The notes below the pieces were generated by a model. It was not told the origin of the DNA. It searched no databases and saw only the letters and a program-made list of their open reading frames with translations. The translations under genes and the position numbers were made by a program. Below, piece after piece: positions 27,777-39,700 of a stretch of 64,000 bases of DNA; position 1 is the first letter of the stretch, and each line of letters starts with the position of its first letter. Source of the DNA: Ficedula albicollis (Eukaryota; Chordata; Aves; Passeriformes; Muscicapidae); the NCBI RefSeq assembly GCF_000247815.1, contig NC_021676.1, positions 8,183,092 through 8,247,091 on the forward strand. Reading direction: 5' to 3'.

Positions 27777-29683
27777 TTTTAAGTGGACAAGGGTGAAATT
27801 TTCCCATTACAACGGAGAAATGTTACATTTTAAAGAGTGTTGTCAGTGCCAGGTTACAACACATAGGTAATGAAATATGCAGACTTCTGAAAACGGCAGT
27901 GAAAAAAGCCTGGCAGTGCTGCATATTCTCAGAGAAGCAAACCTCTCTTGTCACCTCAAATGCACATGGCAAGAGAAGAGAAACCTCCTGGGGAGCTTTG
28001 GCTTGTCCTGTGGCAGAGAGGTTCAAAACATATCTTTGGGGATACCTCTGGGCAGTGCTGGAGTCCCATTCAAACCTGACTCTTTGAAGCCAAGCAACGT
28101 GTTAAAACCTACTGAATTTCCAATTCCCTCTGTGAGGGCTCACACCGTGTTTTGCTCTGCAAATTTCCCTGGTTTTCTTACGATGCTGATGAAAGGGCAG
28201 GTGTGTATGCTAGAGGCGACTGGAGCACTTGTGGAAGATGCCTGGGCTCTGCTGAGCTGTCTCTGTTGACTCACCCTTGTAAAACCTCTGAAGTTTATTC
28301 TGCCTGCATATGCTGTTGAGAAGAGAGGATAATTCCTCTGGAGATTTTAGCATTCTGTAAGTAAAACAGAATGATTTTTACATCATGGGGCTGAGACTTG
28401 AAAGCCAGTTGGGATGAATTTTGTTTAACTTCCCAATTCAAATAGCTCATGCTATTTGAATACTTGTCTTTTTATTATCCCACCCATGCTAGCGGTAAGT
28501 ATGTCTGTATGTTTTATCTTTGACAAAAAATAAAAAGGGGACATGTAGGGATGCAAATGGGTATTAGTCCATGTCTGATGTAGAGAGAATTGATGTTACA
28601 GCCTTCTAGCCCAAGCAGGGCATGAAAATCTCAGGTGCCACTGGGGCACTTTTCCATTCTTGCCACCCTTCCCACTGCTGATTTTTCCTGGGGTTGGTGT
28701 CTTTCGGGCTGTCAAGAGCACTGAGATCATCACTGCACCTTGCAATAACCCTGCACACGTTTTAAGAGCTGTGAAGGACAAGGTCACCTCTGATACACAC
28801 AAAGCCAATTAGGACTTAGAGAGCACTAAACTCAAATTTCTTCAAGCCATTTCATTTTATTGATCAGACACATTTTTATTTCCAGATTGCTTGCTCTTGG
28901 GAACCATCCAGGTTTCCGAGTGTGAAGGACTGTGTAAAATGTAACGATTCAGCACTCCCAGTGTGGCTGTCTGTGGATTTTGTTAACCTTTAAGCTACAT
29001 TTAGGATGCAAGACAGGACTTGAAGAGCACCATCATATATCTGATGCTCTTCTGAAAGAGTTCTGCAATTTGCATTTCCCTCATCTCCTCCTTAAAATCA
29101 AAAGAGATCTGTCACCCCTCTTGGTTAAATCCTAGGATTTTCCTGGGAGGGAGATTCCCAGCATGTAAGAGAGTCCAGCAATTCAGCCTGAGCATGGAAT
29201 GATACTTAACTAACTCTTCTGCCAAAAATTTTTGTCCAGGATAGTAAGTTTGTCCCTGTAGCTAATGAGTCTCAGAACTGACAGGTCGCACTTCAGGTGA
29301 GAAGCTGGAGCTCACTTTCACTTCAGAAAGTGCTACACAGCTAAATATTGTCACTGCTCCTTTACCAGGGTTGTGGGTGCTGGCTCCAGGCACATACAGA
29401 CAATTCTTGGAGTCCCTAGCATCAGCAACACAACTTTACTGCCAATTCAATGCCTTTTGCACAGAAAAAAAAGTTTTATTTTTGCTTCAACTGAATGAGA
29501 GACTTAAAGTCCCAAGAAAGGAAATACAGTCATTCCAGATCAATAGAGAGACATATACAGGAAACACCTTAGTATGTTGTGCAATAAAAAGAGCCCTATA
29601 TCTTGTAAATACAGACACTTATGTGCTTAAATTATAAGTACATGCACACAGTTCTTCAGTATCCACAAACTGCTTGAAGGGCA
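27777..29683. other. Non-coding DNA, no recognised gene
   Basis: The plus ORF 27877-28269 (130 codons) has no motif and is overlapped on the other strand. A perfect hairpin is at 28436-28461. A consensus donor GTAAGTATG occurs at 28495 without a convincing upstream exon. Confidence 0.5.
28436..28461. repeat. Perfect inverted repeat, 10-bp arms, 6-bp loop
   Basis: ATTCAAATAG (28436-28445) and CTATTTGAAT (28452-28461) flank the loop CTCATG. No function is assigned. Confidence 0.85.
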
Positions 29684-29846
29684 CAGGTCTGCAGCCACTG
29701 AAACTGTCTTTATGTATGTTTCTCCTTTTTGGTGACATAAATTGGACTGAGAGTGACACTGAGCTGAGCAGGTCTGCAGCCACTGAAACTGTCTTTATGT
29801 ATGTTTCTCCTTTTTGGTGACATAAATTGGACTGAGAGTGACACTG
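29684..29846. repeat. 78-bp duplication with 7-bp spacer
   Basis: Copies 29684-29761 and 29769-29846 appear identical, with AGCTGAG between them. Confidence 0.92.
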
Positions 29847-30440
29847 CAAAGAGACATTGCCATTGTCCTGGACCAGGGCATACTGAGAGATGCAGGGCAG
29901 AGAAACTTGTGCTGGTTCTGTGCAGGTCTGGCTTCTGTTTAAAACCAGTAGCAGCCATTCTCATTACCCTGAGCAACTCAGAAATGTCTCTTACTCTGCT
30001 GATGACACACAGGCTGCCAGGATATAAGGAATAGCAACAAAGATCTATGACTGTAGAGTGAAAAGTTGGAGCATCTTCATGTGAGGGATCTCCAGAAATA
30101 CCTGCAGAGCTGAGACAGTTGAGCTCTCTGCAGTTTTTATCCTAACCAAACCAGCTGTGCCCTCAGGGCCAGGTAGTCCCACAGTTCCATGAAATTCAGC
30201 TGATGGAGATCCATGGAGATCCATGCTGTCACACTTCCTTTGAGGATGGCCATGGGCAGGCATGGGGAAAAGAAGTTAGGTAGTGAATGCCTCATTGCCT
30301 TGAGAAATCAGACAAAAAAATCTCCCCAGCACACAGAGACTGGGTGTGAGCAGCTCTGAGTGTGGGGGAAGAGAACGACAGCCTGCTGAGCCCAACCAGA
30401 GCAGAACACTGAGAGCTGCTGACATTCACCTTTTGTTTTT

Positions 30441-30475
30441 CCTTTCCTTTCCTTTCCTTTCCTTTCCTTTCCTTT
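30441..30475. repeat. (CCTTT)7 microsatellite with degenerate tail
   Basis: Seven CCTTT pentamers, followed to about 30520 by related imperfect CCTTTGTTTTT units. Pure pyrimidine on this strand. Confidence 0.9.
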
Positions 30476-30872
30476 TCCTTTGTTTTTCCTTTGTTTTTCC
30501 TTTCCATGGTTTTTCCTTTAATTCTTCAGTCATCATTTCCTCCTTTGAGGTGGTTATGGCTGCTCAGCTCCCTTTTCCCAGCCCTTGTGAGCTCATCCCA
30601 GGGAAGCACCGAGCCAGGAAGCTGCACAGAGGCACCCAGGTGCTCCCAGGGCTGCTGGCCCTGGGCTGCCAGTGGCCATCTGCAGGGTCAGAGGCCACCT
30701 CTCCTCTGGAAAATGTACCACCAGTGCCTTGAATCTGATGTGAGATGTGTGTCACAGGAACTGGGTATTTAATTGTGTGGCAACCTTCAAGTGACCACAC
30801 TTGCCAAGTATTATTCTCCTGGTCTAGAAGCCAAGGAGGAGCTGATCCAAGCACATTTCTCCCTTCACTCAC

Positions 30873-30932
30873 CTGAGGCTCTTATTCCTCTTTCAAAGCA
30901 CCTTTTCAAATTTCTTTCAAGAAGCAATACAT
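30873..30932 (-). other. Possible 60-bp exon, minus strand
   Basis: On the minus strand a strong acceptor (CTCTACTTCCTTATTTAG|) precedes 30932 and a perfect donor (CAG|GTGAGT) follows 30873. One of three frames is open. The 60-bp length is a multiple of three. The gene is not recognised. It could also be a non-coding RNA exon or chance. Confidence 0.22.
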
Positions 30933-32301
30933 CTAAATAAGGAAGTAGAGAATATACAATGACATATGAGGATATTTCTGTGGAATCCACCTTAATCTCA
31001 TGTTCCCAATTCACCTCTTTGCCTCAGGTTCCCTTTGTTCCCGCTCCATCCTCCCACCAGCCTCCCTGTTTGTTCTTTCTCCTTTTGACTGCCCACTTTC
31101 ACATTAATTTTGGCTTTCCTTCAGTCTTTTAATGCAGTATCTATTCCATGAGTTTACTATAGTTTGACATGCTGTTTCATGAGTCACTGCTGCAGATATA
31201 GTTTGAAGCAGATTAAATCACTCAAACTAGTTCTAACAGCTCCCTAAGTCTAATTTGATTTTATGCTCTTTTTTCCTTTGATAAATATTTGTGGATTCTT
31301 TCATCCACACACGCCCCCTTAAACAATGAAGAAGTAAATACATTTTTTTGTACTGTATTTTTTGCACATGGTGATGACTGTGTGCTGGGGATGGAGGGGA
31401 CCCACAACTTCCTCCCTTTTCTCTGTGAACAGGTGCTGAGCTAACCCACCACAGAAAATCTGAATCATGTCTTTTTCATCAGAACCCTTCTCTAACCATT
31501 TTTCTCCTCCAATTCATTTAACTTTATGACCCAAGGTGAGGAAATTCAGAGGTAACAAACTGAGTATGCATCCTCATTTGCATTTTTTTACTAGGGGAAT
31601 GCTGCTCGGCTGTAACACTGATTCCCTAGCATTTTTGTGGCTAAAGATTACTTTTCCCCAACTTTTTCTCCATCATGCTTTATTGAACTTGTTTGCTCTG
31701 ATACAGTGGGAATCATGCTGGTGCTTAGAGGAATCCATTCTCTCCATGCAAGAGCTAAATTTTCCATACAGCTCCACTTTGCTTCGGTGTTTAATGATCT
31801 TCAGAAATTGTTCCTAAACTTGTATGTGCTACTAAGAACATTGGTCTTTAAATAACGTTGTGCTGCGGTGGTATGAGATGATTAGATTGGCAAGGATTTC
31901 TGTTGTGGTATCATCATAATTTTCATTAGTACAGTGAATTATAACAGCTTGTTCTCTGTTCAAATTGATGTGATTACTAGTCTGAAACCTTGGCACATTT
32001 CACTAACACCTGACATCTGGAAGAGAAAGGTGGGAGGCAAAGCAAGCTCTCAAAGTTGCTGTGTGATGCACACTGATGGTCTCTTCATTTGTTCCAGCAG
32101 CTGCTGCAGCCAAGGGTAATGGCCTTTGTTGGTCAGCAGAGTTAATGCAATTCTTGTGATGATAAACCAAATAGCTCTAGTGATTAGTGATGGAAAATAC
32201 CATCCAGCAATGTATTGTGCTGAATAGGCAGCACATCCTTATTGAGACTATGGTAATGTGTCAGAAGCAGGTGGAGGAGTTGGAGAATTATTTTAAAAAT
32301 A

Positions 32302-32486
32302 AGAGAAAGCATCATGGAGTGTACAAATGTATATCAAATTGAAGGCCCATATCAGAACATAAAATTTGTTATAGCTTGTTAAATAGAAGATTGAAGAGAA
32401 AGCATCATGGAGTGCACAAATGTATATCAAATTGAAGGCCCATATTAGAACACAAAATTTGTTATAGCTTGTTAAATAGAAGATTG
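32302..32486. repeat. Two-copy tandem duplication, 93 bp
   Basis: Copies 32302-32394 and 32395-32486 are head to tail with three transition differences (GTGTAC/GTGCAC, ATCAG/ATTAG, ACATA/ACACA). The mismatches argue for a real duplication that has begun to diverge. Confidence 0.93.
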
Positions 32487-33494
32487 TTCCACCAGCAAAA
32501 CTGTAAAAGAAAGCATTTCTAGCTCATCCAACAAGGGATGCCCTTGCAGGATGGTGATCCCTGGCAGTCTGGTACTGCACAGGAGACATTGCTTCTGCAG
32601 GAGCTGCACAGGTCACACATCTGCCTCGGTCCCAGCTGGAAAGGGGACACAGATGTACCTGCTCTTCTCTGGTGGGCACAGCTCAGGCAGGTGTGATCTG
32701 GATGGGAACAGCCATCACTTCAGCCCTGTTCTCCCTTTACTGGAGGGCAGTGGCATTATCAGATCAGTTTTCTTTGCAGCACCAGAGAAATTCCTTTCCT
32801 GCAGCATTAAGCCTCTCACCAGCAGCTGGAAGTGCAGACCATTGGCAATGAGTTTTGGTGCAGACATATCCATTCCAGCACTCAGGACTGGTGATGATTC
32901 TTTGCACAGTGATGCTGTTCCCTGCAAAGTCAGCAAGTCCCACGCACTGCCAGTTCTATGAGTGTCCAACAGGAAAATTTGATTTGTACTTCCACCATTA
33001 AGATTCTATTTCCAGCCCTGAAAATTATGCTGGGTGACAACAGGCAGCCCAGCTCTGTAAAACTGTGTAGACAAGACTGTCACATTGCTGCCTTGGCAGG
33101 ATAATCTGCTCTGACACTGAGGAAACCACTGCACGGGTACAGCCGAGCCCTGTCCCAGCCAGGGAGTGTGAAACACCAGCACTGCCACCACTGGAGCCCT
33201 GGGGGTGCCACAGGTGACACCACCACAGCTGGGCACTCACCCAGCACCAGGAATCTCCAGGCAAAGCCAAAGTGCCTTCAGTGACACTTGCGTGTGAGCC
33301 ACAGCCCTGCAGCAGAGCCCCCAGACAGCAGAGGTGGGGTGTGGGGTGTCCCCATGGGCAGTGCCTGAGGCTGTCAGTGCAGCTGTGCCCCTGCCAGGCT
33401 CTGGTACAGACACAGCAGGGCTGCAAAGGGCCCTGGCACTGTTTTTGCTCTTACCAAATTCCACAGGAACAGCAGCAGCTTGTTGCAGTTATTA
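32487..33494. other. GC-richer non-coding DNA
   Basis: GC content is visibly higher than in the flanks, and long ORFs occur on both strands (for example 32551-32961 plus, 33025-33426 minus). They overlap each other and carry no recognised domain. Confidence 0.45.
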
Positions 33495-33910
33495 TGTTGG
33501 GATGGACTGGCATCAGCACCAGTCCTTTATTAGAAACTTTTCATGCCTTCTTTCATCGTATTTCTCTCTGACAACTCTGACTCCTTTTCTTACAGGCAGC
33601 TCCACACAGCTCTGACTCTTTCTCTCCTCTCTGCATAGCTGGCTAAACCCCAACCTATCCCTTACCCAGCTGCCTAGCCCTGTCTGTCCCTTGCATGCCT
33701 GCATGTCCCTTACCTGTTCACAGCACAGCCAGCAGCCCCTCAGTCTCAAACTGCAGCTAGTGGCCAGCTAGCCCACTCTTTTCTGACACCCAAACTCATT
33801 GGGCAGGCACAGATGTTTCCACTCCTCAGTGATCAGTACAGCTGTAAATCATAGGGAGAAATTGCCTTCTGTACTATCCTTCCCACCCATCTTTCCACAG
33901 CAGCTCTACA
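33495..33910 (-). mobile_element. Probable ERV LTR fragment, minus strand
   Basis: Read on the minus strand, this has an LTR-like order: a U3-like left part, then an AATAAA polyadenylation signal (plus-strand TTTATT at 33526-33531) about 30 bases before a possible ...ACA end. The outer bases fit TGT...ACA but no target-site duplication is seen, so the borders are approximate. The resemblance to avian LTR sequence is from memory and weak. Confidence 0.35.
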
Positions 33911-34866
33911 TCCAACTTTTCTTACAACAGATTGAGGACTTGTGGCTGCCATTATCACAGATATTTTCTGTACAGCTGCATATTAAACTTTTAAGAAAAT
34001 AACCAACACCCATTAATCACTGGCATGTTTCTCACTACTGTGCTGGCCAAGGATTACTTCAATACTTACTTTAATGGATTGCTCGGCTATGAATGATTTT
34101 AAGGTTAAAGGTCTTGCAAGACTCTTTTTATAAGCTTTCTTAAATCTAATCCATCACTAATTTCCATATGTCTCACACAGTACTAGGATAATGTAATGCA
34201 TCACCACTTAAATCCCTCTCTGGTAAAATTATCCCAGGTATTACAAAAATTCAAAGCATTGTTCTTAGCTATGTGAGCCTTTTTCAGATGTCTCACTAGT
34301 TAAGACATAAGCCTGATGTGTTCAAAATCCATTTTCCTTTGGGACAGCCGGAATAGGAGGTTTAAGACGACACCTTGGCAGCTTAGATTTTCCACACCAG
34401 CAAATGTCACAGGCACAGCTTACTTTTTTAATGACAGCTCCTAATAGAGAACAGCTAACTTCCTACTCTTGTGGCCCCAGACTTATTTTTTGGCCCCAGT
34501 TCCAGTGTTTTTAATCCCACAAACGAACATTTTCCCTCCAACGTCATGTAAAACACTGATGTGACTCTTTTGCTCTTTCATCATTGATCTCCTCAAATAA
34601 TTTTAGTATTCTCTGCTATACCAGATGTACAACCACCTAAGTCTAAGCATCAACAGTACTCTGCTTCTGACAATTGCCTTGTTGGTTATCCAGCCATGAT
34701 TTTCACAGATGGAGATGGCATTATCCAACCCTTCAACTGCATACTCAGCTAAGACCAGACAGCTTTTGCCTTCTCTACCCTATTAAGAAATTTCTGATAA
34801 ATGGTGGGAGAAGGTTAACACAAGAAGCCAAACTAGATCTGTCATAGTATATGTTACAGGGAAATT
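33911..34866. other. Unassigned sequence, possible decayed element
   Basis: No intact ORF. Short open frames on both strands are broken by stops. It lies between an LTR-like segment and a zinc-knuckle-like ORF and so may be part of an old retroelement, but no retroviral protein could be recognised. Confidence 0.3.
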
Positions 34867-35002
34867 TTATGTCCAGGATCTAGGAGAAGTAGGCAAAAAA
34901 CCTGATTTTTCCAAGAAGTCTAAGAAAAACTTGGTTTATGTCCAGGATCTAGGAGGAGTAGGCAAAAAAACTGATTTTTCCAAGAAGTCTAAGAAAAACT
35001 TG
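34867..35002. repeat. Two-copy tandem duplication, 69 bp
   Basis: Copies 34867-34935 and 34936-35002, with few differences (GAGAAG/GAGGAG, AAACC/AAAAC). The 69-bp unit keeps one plus-strand frame open through both copies, giving a Lys-rich repeat peptide. Confidence 0.9.
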
Positions 35003-35069
35003 AAAATGCAAGCCTGTTAACACACCACTAAGTCAGAAAATTCAAGCCCGTTAACACACCACTAAGTCA
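35002..35069. repeat. Two-copy tandem duplication, 34 bp
   Basis: Copies 35002-35035 and 35036-35069, with differences at ATGC/ATTC, CCTG/CCCG and the last base. It follows directly on the 69-bp duplication, so two independent duplications adjoin. Confidence 0.88.
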
Positions 35070-35257
35070 ATATAACATCTGAAAAAGTACAGAACACGAG
35101 ACAAACTGGAAATGAACCATTGCTAGTACATTGGAAAAAACATGGTAATGGAAGACTTGTATGTGAAGTCAAATGTAATGGTTGTGGCAAGATAAACCAT
35201 TCTATCAAAGCCTGCAGACAAGAAAGGACAGGAAAAAATAGAGAGCACATGAAGTGA
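35066..35257 (+). pseudogene. ORF remnant with CCHC zinc-knuckle-like motif
   Basis: A 63-codon open frame between in-frame stops, with no starting ATG. At 35174-35215 it encodes C-x2-C-x4-H-x4-C with Gly-Lys after the second Cys, the spacing of retroviral nucleocapsid and CNBP-type zinc knuckles. Basic residues surround the motif. It may be a fragment of a Gag-like protein of an old retroelement or of a cellular zinc-knuckle gene. The LTR-like segment at 33.5 kb is in the opposite orientation, so the two need not belong together. The motif is seen directly; its origin is inference. Confidence 0.3.
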
Positions 35258-36697
35258 GAAGTGATTCAGACAAGGTGAACATGCAAGTTCTTAACAATAC
35301 CTCAGCAGCAGCAATAAATTGTGCACACTCAGCTGTCCTCTGATGCAGCCCCTGGGGAGCAGCCCCCGAGGAGGAGCTGCAGGAGGTCACCTAGAGGGAG
35401 GGCAGTGCCTGTGGGTGAGGTTACTGGATGCTCTGTAATGCAGCTGGGTCACATCTGGGCTGTGCCAAAGCCGATTGTCAAGCCAAGCTGAGCCAGCGGC
35501 TCAGAATTAGCGGCGGCTGCTGAGAGCAAAGGCAGACATGGAATTACAGAGACAGCAAAGGTCTCTGAAGCTGTCTCCAAGGAGATTTGTTGTTTTAACC
35601 CAATATACCTGACACCTTAAAGCCCTTGAATACCATTACCAGTACAGCTGCACTGTGCATGAAAAGAATGAAAAATTCACCCTTGGCTGGGTACACATCA
35701 CCTATCCAAGGCTGCTCAGTGCTCCTGGTGCTGAGGAATTTCAGGTATTTATGAAACTATGAGATGTACAGGTGGCTCACCAGCAGCAGACCTGGTTACT
35801 TTCTGAAAACAAGCTTTGTTGGGGTTTGCAATAGGGAGGCCTCACTCCACTGGGTTATTCAGTGCAAGTCCCACAGCAGCCTTAAAATTGCAAGCTTCCA
35901 GCCAGGTATCTCAAACCAATGTTTCCAATAAGTGCTTTTTTTATTTTCAGGTTGCCATTAAATTGAAGATTTTTATCACGTTATTAAAATAATGTTGCTG
36001 ATAATGATGTGACCTCTATTCATGGCTCATGGCCATAAATCATTTATTCTGAGTCCACCTCCATCCTTCTCCCTGTACTGCCTCATCTGTGCTGACATTT
36101 CCTTGTGAATATTTAAGGTGATGTCTGCTCTCATCTCTTGTTCAAAATCAAATGCAAGCACACTGCAGCAAATGAGGGGAAGTGGATATGCAGCACACAG
36201 GTAGTGAAAGGACAGAGAACTGGGTGGTCTGTAAAAAGGTAATACTGAAAATACTGCTTTGGGGTGTGGGTTGTATTGCTCTCACCAATAAGCTTTTGAA
36301 ACTTGACTAAAATGTGATGTAAATATTGTAGTCCTATTACAGCCTCTCCTTATTTCAGTGCAGGAATTTTAAGTGGGGTGTGAGTTAAGTGTGGGTGGTG
36401 GCACCAGATATGAGGGGCACGGGGTTGGCTCAGCTGCTGGTGGGAGATTCACCACCCCAGAGCAGCAGCTGGACCTTGCAGAGACCTCCCCTCAGTCCTG
36501 TGCAGTGGCACAGCTGTGTCTGTCTGCATGTCAGCCAAGTCAGAGCTCATTCTTCACCAATGCACTCACCTGTGTGACAGCACTGGGAGCAAAAGACATT
36601 TCAAGACACTTCTGAATGGGGACACCAGGTAATTTGTTTGTTTATTGAAATGACACCACACTGCCTGCAGGGCCATGTGTTAAACCTTTTCAAAAAG
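35258..36697. other. Non-coding DNA, no recognised gene
   Basis: Includes a small GC-rich patch near 35480-35530 with a few CpG that is too short to be a CpG island. The ORFs are short. Confidence 0.5.
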
Positions 36698-36763
36698 TAT
36701 ATATATATAAAAAGAGAGAGAGTAATATATATGTGTGTGTGTGTGTGTATGTGTGTGTGTGTA
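36698..36763. repeat. Compound (TA)(GA)(TA)(TG) microsatellite
   Basis: TATATATATA, then AGAGAGAGAG, then ATATAT, then two TG runs split by TATG. The plus ORF across it is an artefact of the repeat. Confidence 0.92.
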
Positions 36764-39700
36764 CATAAAGCAAATTTGATGCTTCATTTATGTATTCTTC
36801 TCATTACAACCTCTTGGACATACTTTTGGCCTATGACCCCACAGTCAAAGAGACAAAACACAGTAATCCCTGTGGGGTTTGTGCTGCAGAGCTGCTGGAA
36901 TATGCACATGATGCAGGAAGGACAGGGACACTCAGGCTATTAGTAGCACCTGCCTTTGCCATGTGGCTTTGCAGCTGAGCACCACCCATGCAAAAGCAAT
37001 CCCTGTCTAATTCTGCACACCCTGAAAATAATTGGTGAGGTACTGAAAATAATTCAGCCTGCAAAGTAAGGACAGGCTGGAGGGAATGGGGCTGTCACTC
37101 TTACAGGGGACTATGTCCTGCCACACCCTCCACTATGGGACTGCCATGTCCCCTGGGCTGAGCCATGGCTCTGCTCCCTCCCTGGTCGTGGGGACTCTGC
37201 CATGAAAATGTCATTGCCCCAGGCTGCTGCTAAGAGCAGCAAGAAAGATGCTGAACACCCTCCAGCTCCCCTCTGCAGGTCACATTCTGCTTTGTCCTCA
37301 TTTTCCACCCTCCAGAATCATCCTGGCCTGGGCTGAGTTTACAGCTCACATTCCCTTTGATGCATGTGAAGGTGAAAGGCTCCTGCCAGCTTTCCAAGGC
37401 CCTTGCACCTTTTAGTTACTACAGGGCAATACCAAGATTTGGGTAAAACACTTAGCGTGTGTATTTTCCCATCTACACTTTCCTACAGTACTCTCAGAAG
37501 TCAGCTGGGAGTTCTTCTCCTTTCTCCTGGCTTGCTTTTTACTCCCTGTGAGTGGAAACTGAGGTGTCACAGGGCCATTTGTGACAGAGGGAGCTGCTCC
37601 TCTCCATCTCCCTGTGCTTCCTTGCTTCTTTTTTTGTAGTGGCTCTCGCTTGGAGAGTGTTCTCTGAAAAGCTCTCCAAGCCTACAACCCCTGGAAATTA
37701 CACTGTGAGTAGCTTTGCATGTTACACAAATTTCACCAGTACATTGCAATATTTGGAGATTTTTGTCACCTCTGGAAACATCATGAAACATCATGAAACA
37801 GCAGCTTCATGTGGGAAAAATAACCCAGTGCCACCTTTGGCCATGCTGGGATGGATGTGAGTCGTGCAGATGGCAGCCACGCAGAGACTGGGGACATCTT
37901 TTTGTTCACTGTTACCACAGGCTTCATTTGCAGCATTGATGTCTGTTCAAAACACCCTCTAAACAAAATACTGTTTATATTTCATAATGTTTATATCTGG
38001 TACTTTTCTGGCAAACCTCACACTATTCTTTTGGAATTGAAGTATTACTGTAAGTGCTTTAAGATTATCCATAATATAAACATTTCAGTTGTGCAAACAC
38101 ATGAATATTCATTCACATGAAGTGGAGCTTTTGTTAGATTCAGCTCCTGATTAAGGTGTTGGACAAAAGATATTCTTTGGGACACTTTGCATGTGTACTC
38201 AGGGGCTAAGTAATTACTTGAATTGTTGCTGTAGTTGCATATATTAATTTCAATGCATATGGGAAATTATGTTCTTCAAAACAAAACCAGAAGTGATTAG
38301 GATTTTGTGGTTATATGTTTGTAATATGCTGGTAGAAAGAGCTGGAAAATGTTTTGGTGCTTGGTCACTGCCTCTCTCCCTTTAAGGGGAAAGAGTGAAG
38401 GACATGCAGTCCATTCTGAATCTGCAGAGCAGCTAATGAGATTATGGTGCTGTATAGCAGAGTGTGTTCTCTTTAATCTAATAAAAATGCTCATTGCAAG
38501 CGGTGATATTGTGAACCTACCAAACAAGGAGACTCAAGTGATGATCAGGCATTAGAACAGGCAACATCTTTGGCTTCAGCATGATTTACTCACAGCACCA
38601 TCTGAAATCCTCTGTGCTGGGGTAAAGACCCACTGAGCAATGAAGAGCTCTGGGAGAGACTGAGAGAGGTGAGAGAGTTTTGGGGCCTCTCCCCCCTGCT
38701 CCCCTGTGCCTGGGCTCTGCAGCCTGGGCTCTGCTCCAGCTCTGCCCTTGTTGGCACCCAGTGCCACGCAGGAGGGAGGGCTGGCTCCAAAGCAAACACA
38801 TCAGTGCAATTTGCTGGCAGCTATCACAACTGAGGTGCTGGAAAAATATCCCTCTCCTTGTGCACCAGGGTGTTGGCAACAAAGCAGGGAATTTAGGGGA
38901 GCATCCCAAGGGGAATAAGGGCAGGCTAAATGTTATTTTTATTTACACATTAGTGTCATTAGAGAGGGCGGTCACAGTGCAAGAGGCATTTTCTGTCTTC
39001 TCTCTGTTCTTTATTACTGAGGCCATTAATCCAAAATCAAACCAACCCCTTCTTACCAAAATCTTACTGACATTGTTCATTCTCCTTCCCTGCTGCAGTC
39101 TGTGAGCCTTCAGCTTGCTGGCATGCTTCAGATGATTTTTAAAACATCATCAGATGGTAGCTGTGGATAGTCAATACTCACAGATGTATTTTTAAAACAT
39201 CATCATCAGATGATATTCACAGAGAGTTAACACCCATGGATATATTTTCTGTGCATAGGTTTCCCAGCACAGGGAGTGCCTTCCTTACTGCACACCACCT
39301 AAATACAGAAACCTTCATCTGTAAGAGGATCCCATGGTATTGTGAAGTCAGAGCTTTTGAACACTCTCCTGTGCAGTCATGCACCACATTTAACATCCCT
39401 AAAATTTTTGGGAGGTAGACAGAGGGTCCCCTCCATTCAGAAAAGGGAGAAAAATCCTTTAACCCTGAATAACACAAAGACAAGCAGTGGGCAAGGGCAA
39501 ATGGTGCCCAGGGAAATAATCACCCAAACTCAGGAAGCAAGAACCTTGAAGGAAACAGAAAATTGAGCTTGGATAATTTTCCAACTCATTAACTGCTGAA
39601 ATGGAGCAAATTCTACATCTGGACCTGCCTTCATTAAATTGCAGGATTGAGTCACATTGACACCTTCCTGCCTAAGCCCATGCCTCTCTAACCAGACTAG

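Larger units (their letters stand above)
29847..32301. other. Non-coding DNA with a pyrimidine microsatellite
   Basis: No gene is recognised. Holds the (CCTTT)n tract at 30441-30475 and a possible minus-strand exon at 30873-30932. The stretch 30900-32300 is AT-rich unique sequence. Confidence 0.5.

Noticed and set aside
28446..28494. Exon-like 49 bp before a GTAAGTATG donor
   Set aside because: The acceptor lies in a hairpin arm with a poor pyrimidine tract; the donor alone is not enough.
35480..35530. Possible CpG island
   Set aside because: Only a few CpG in about 50 bases; well below island size.
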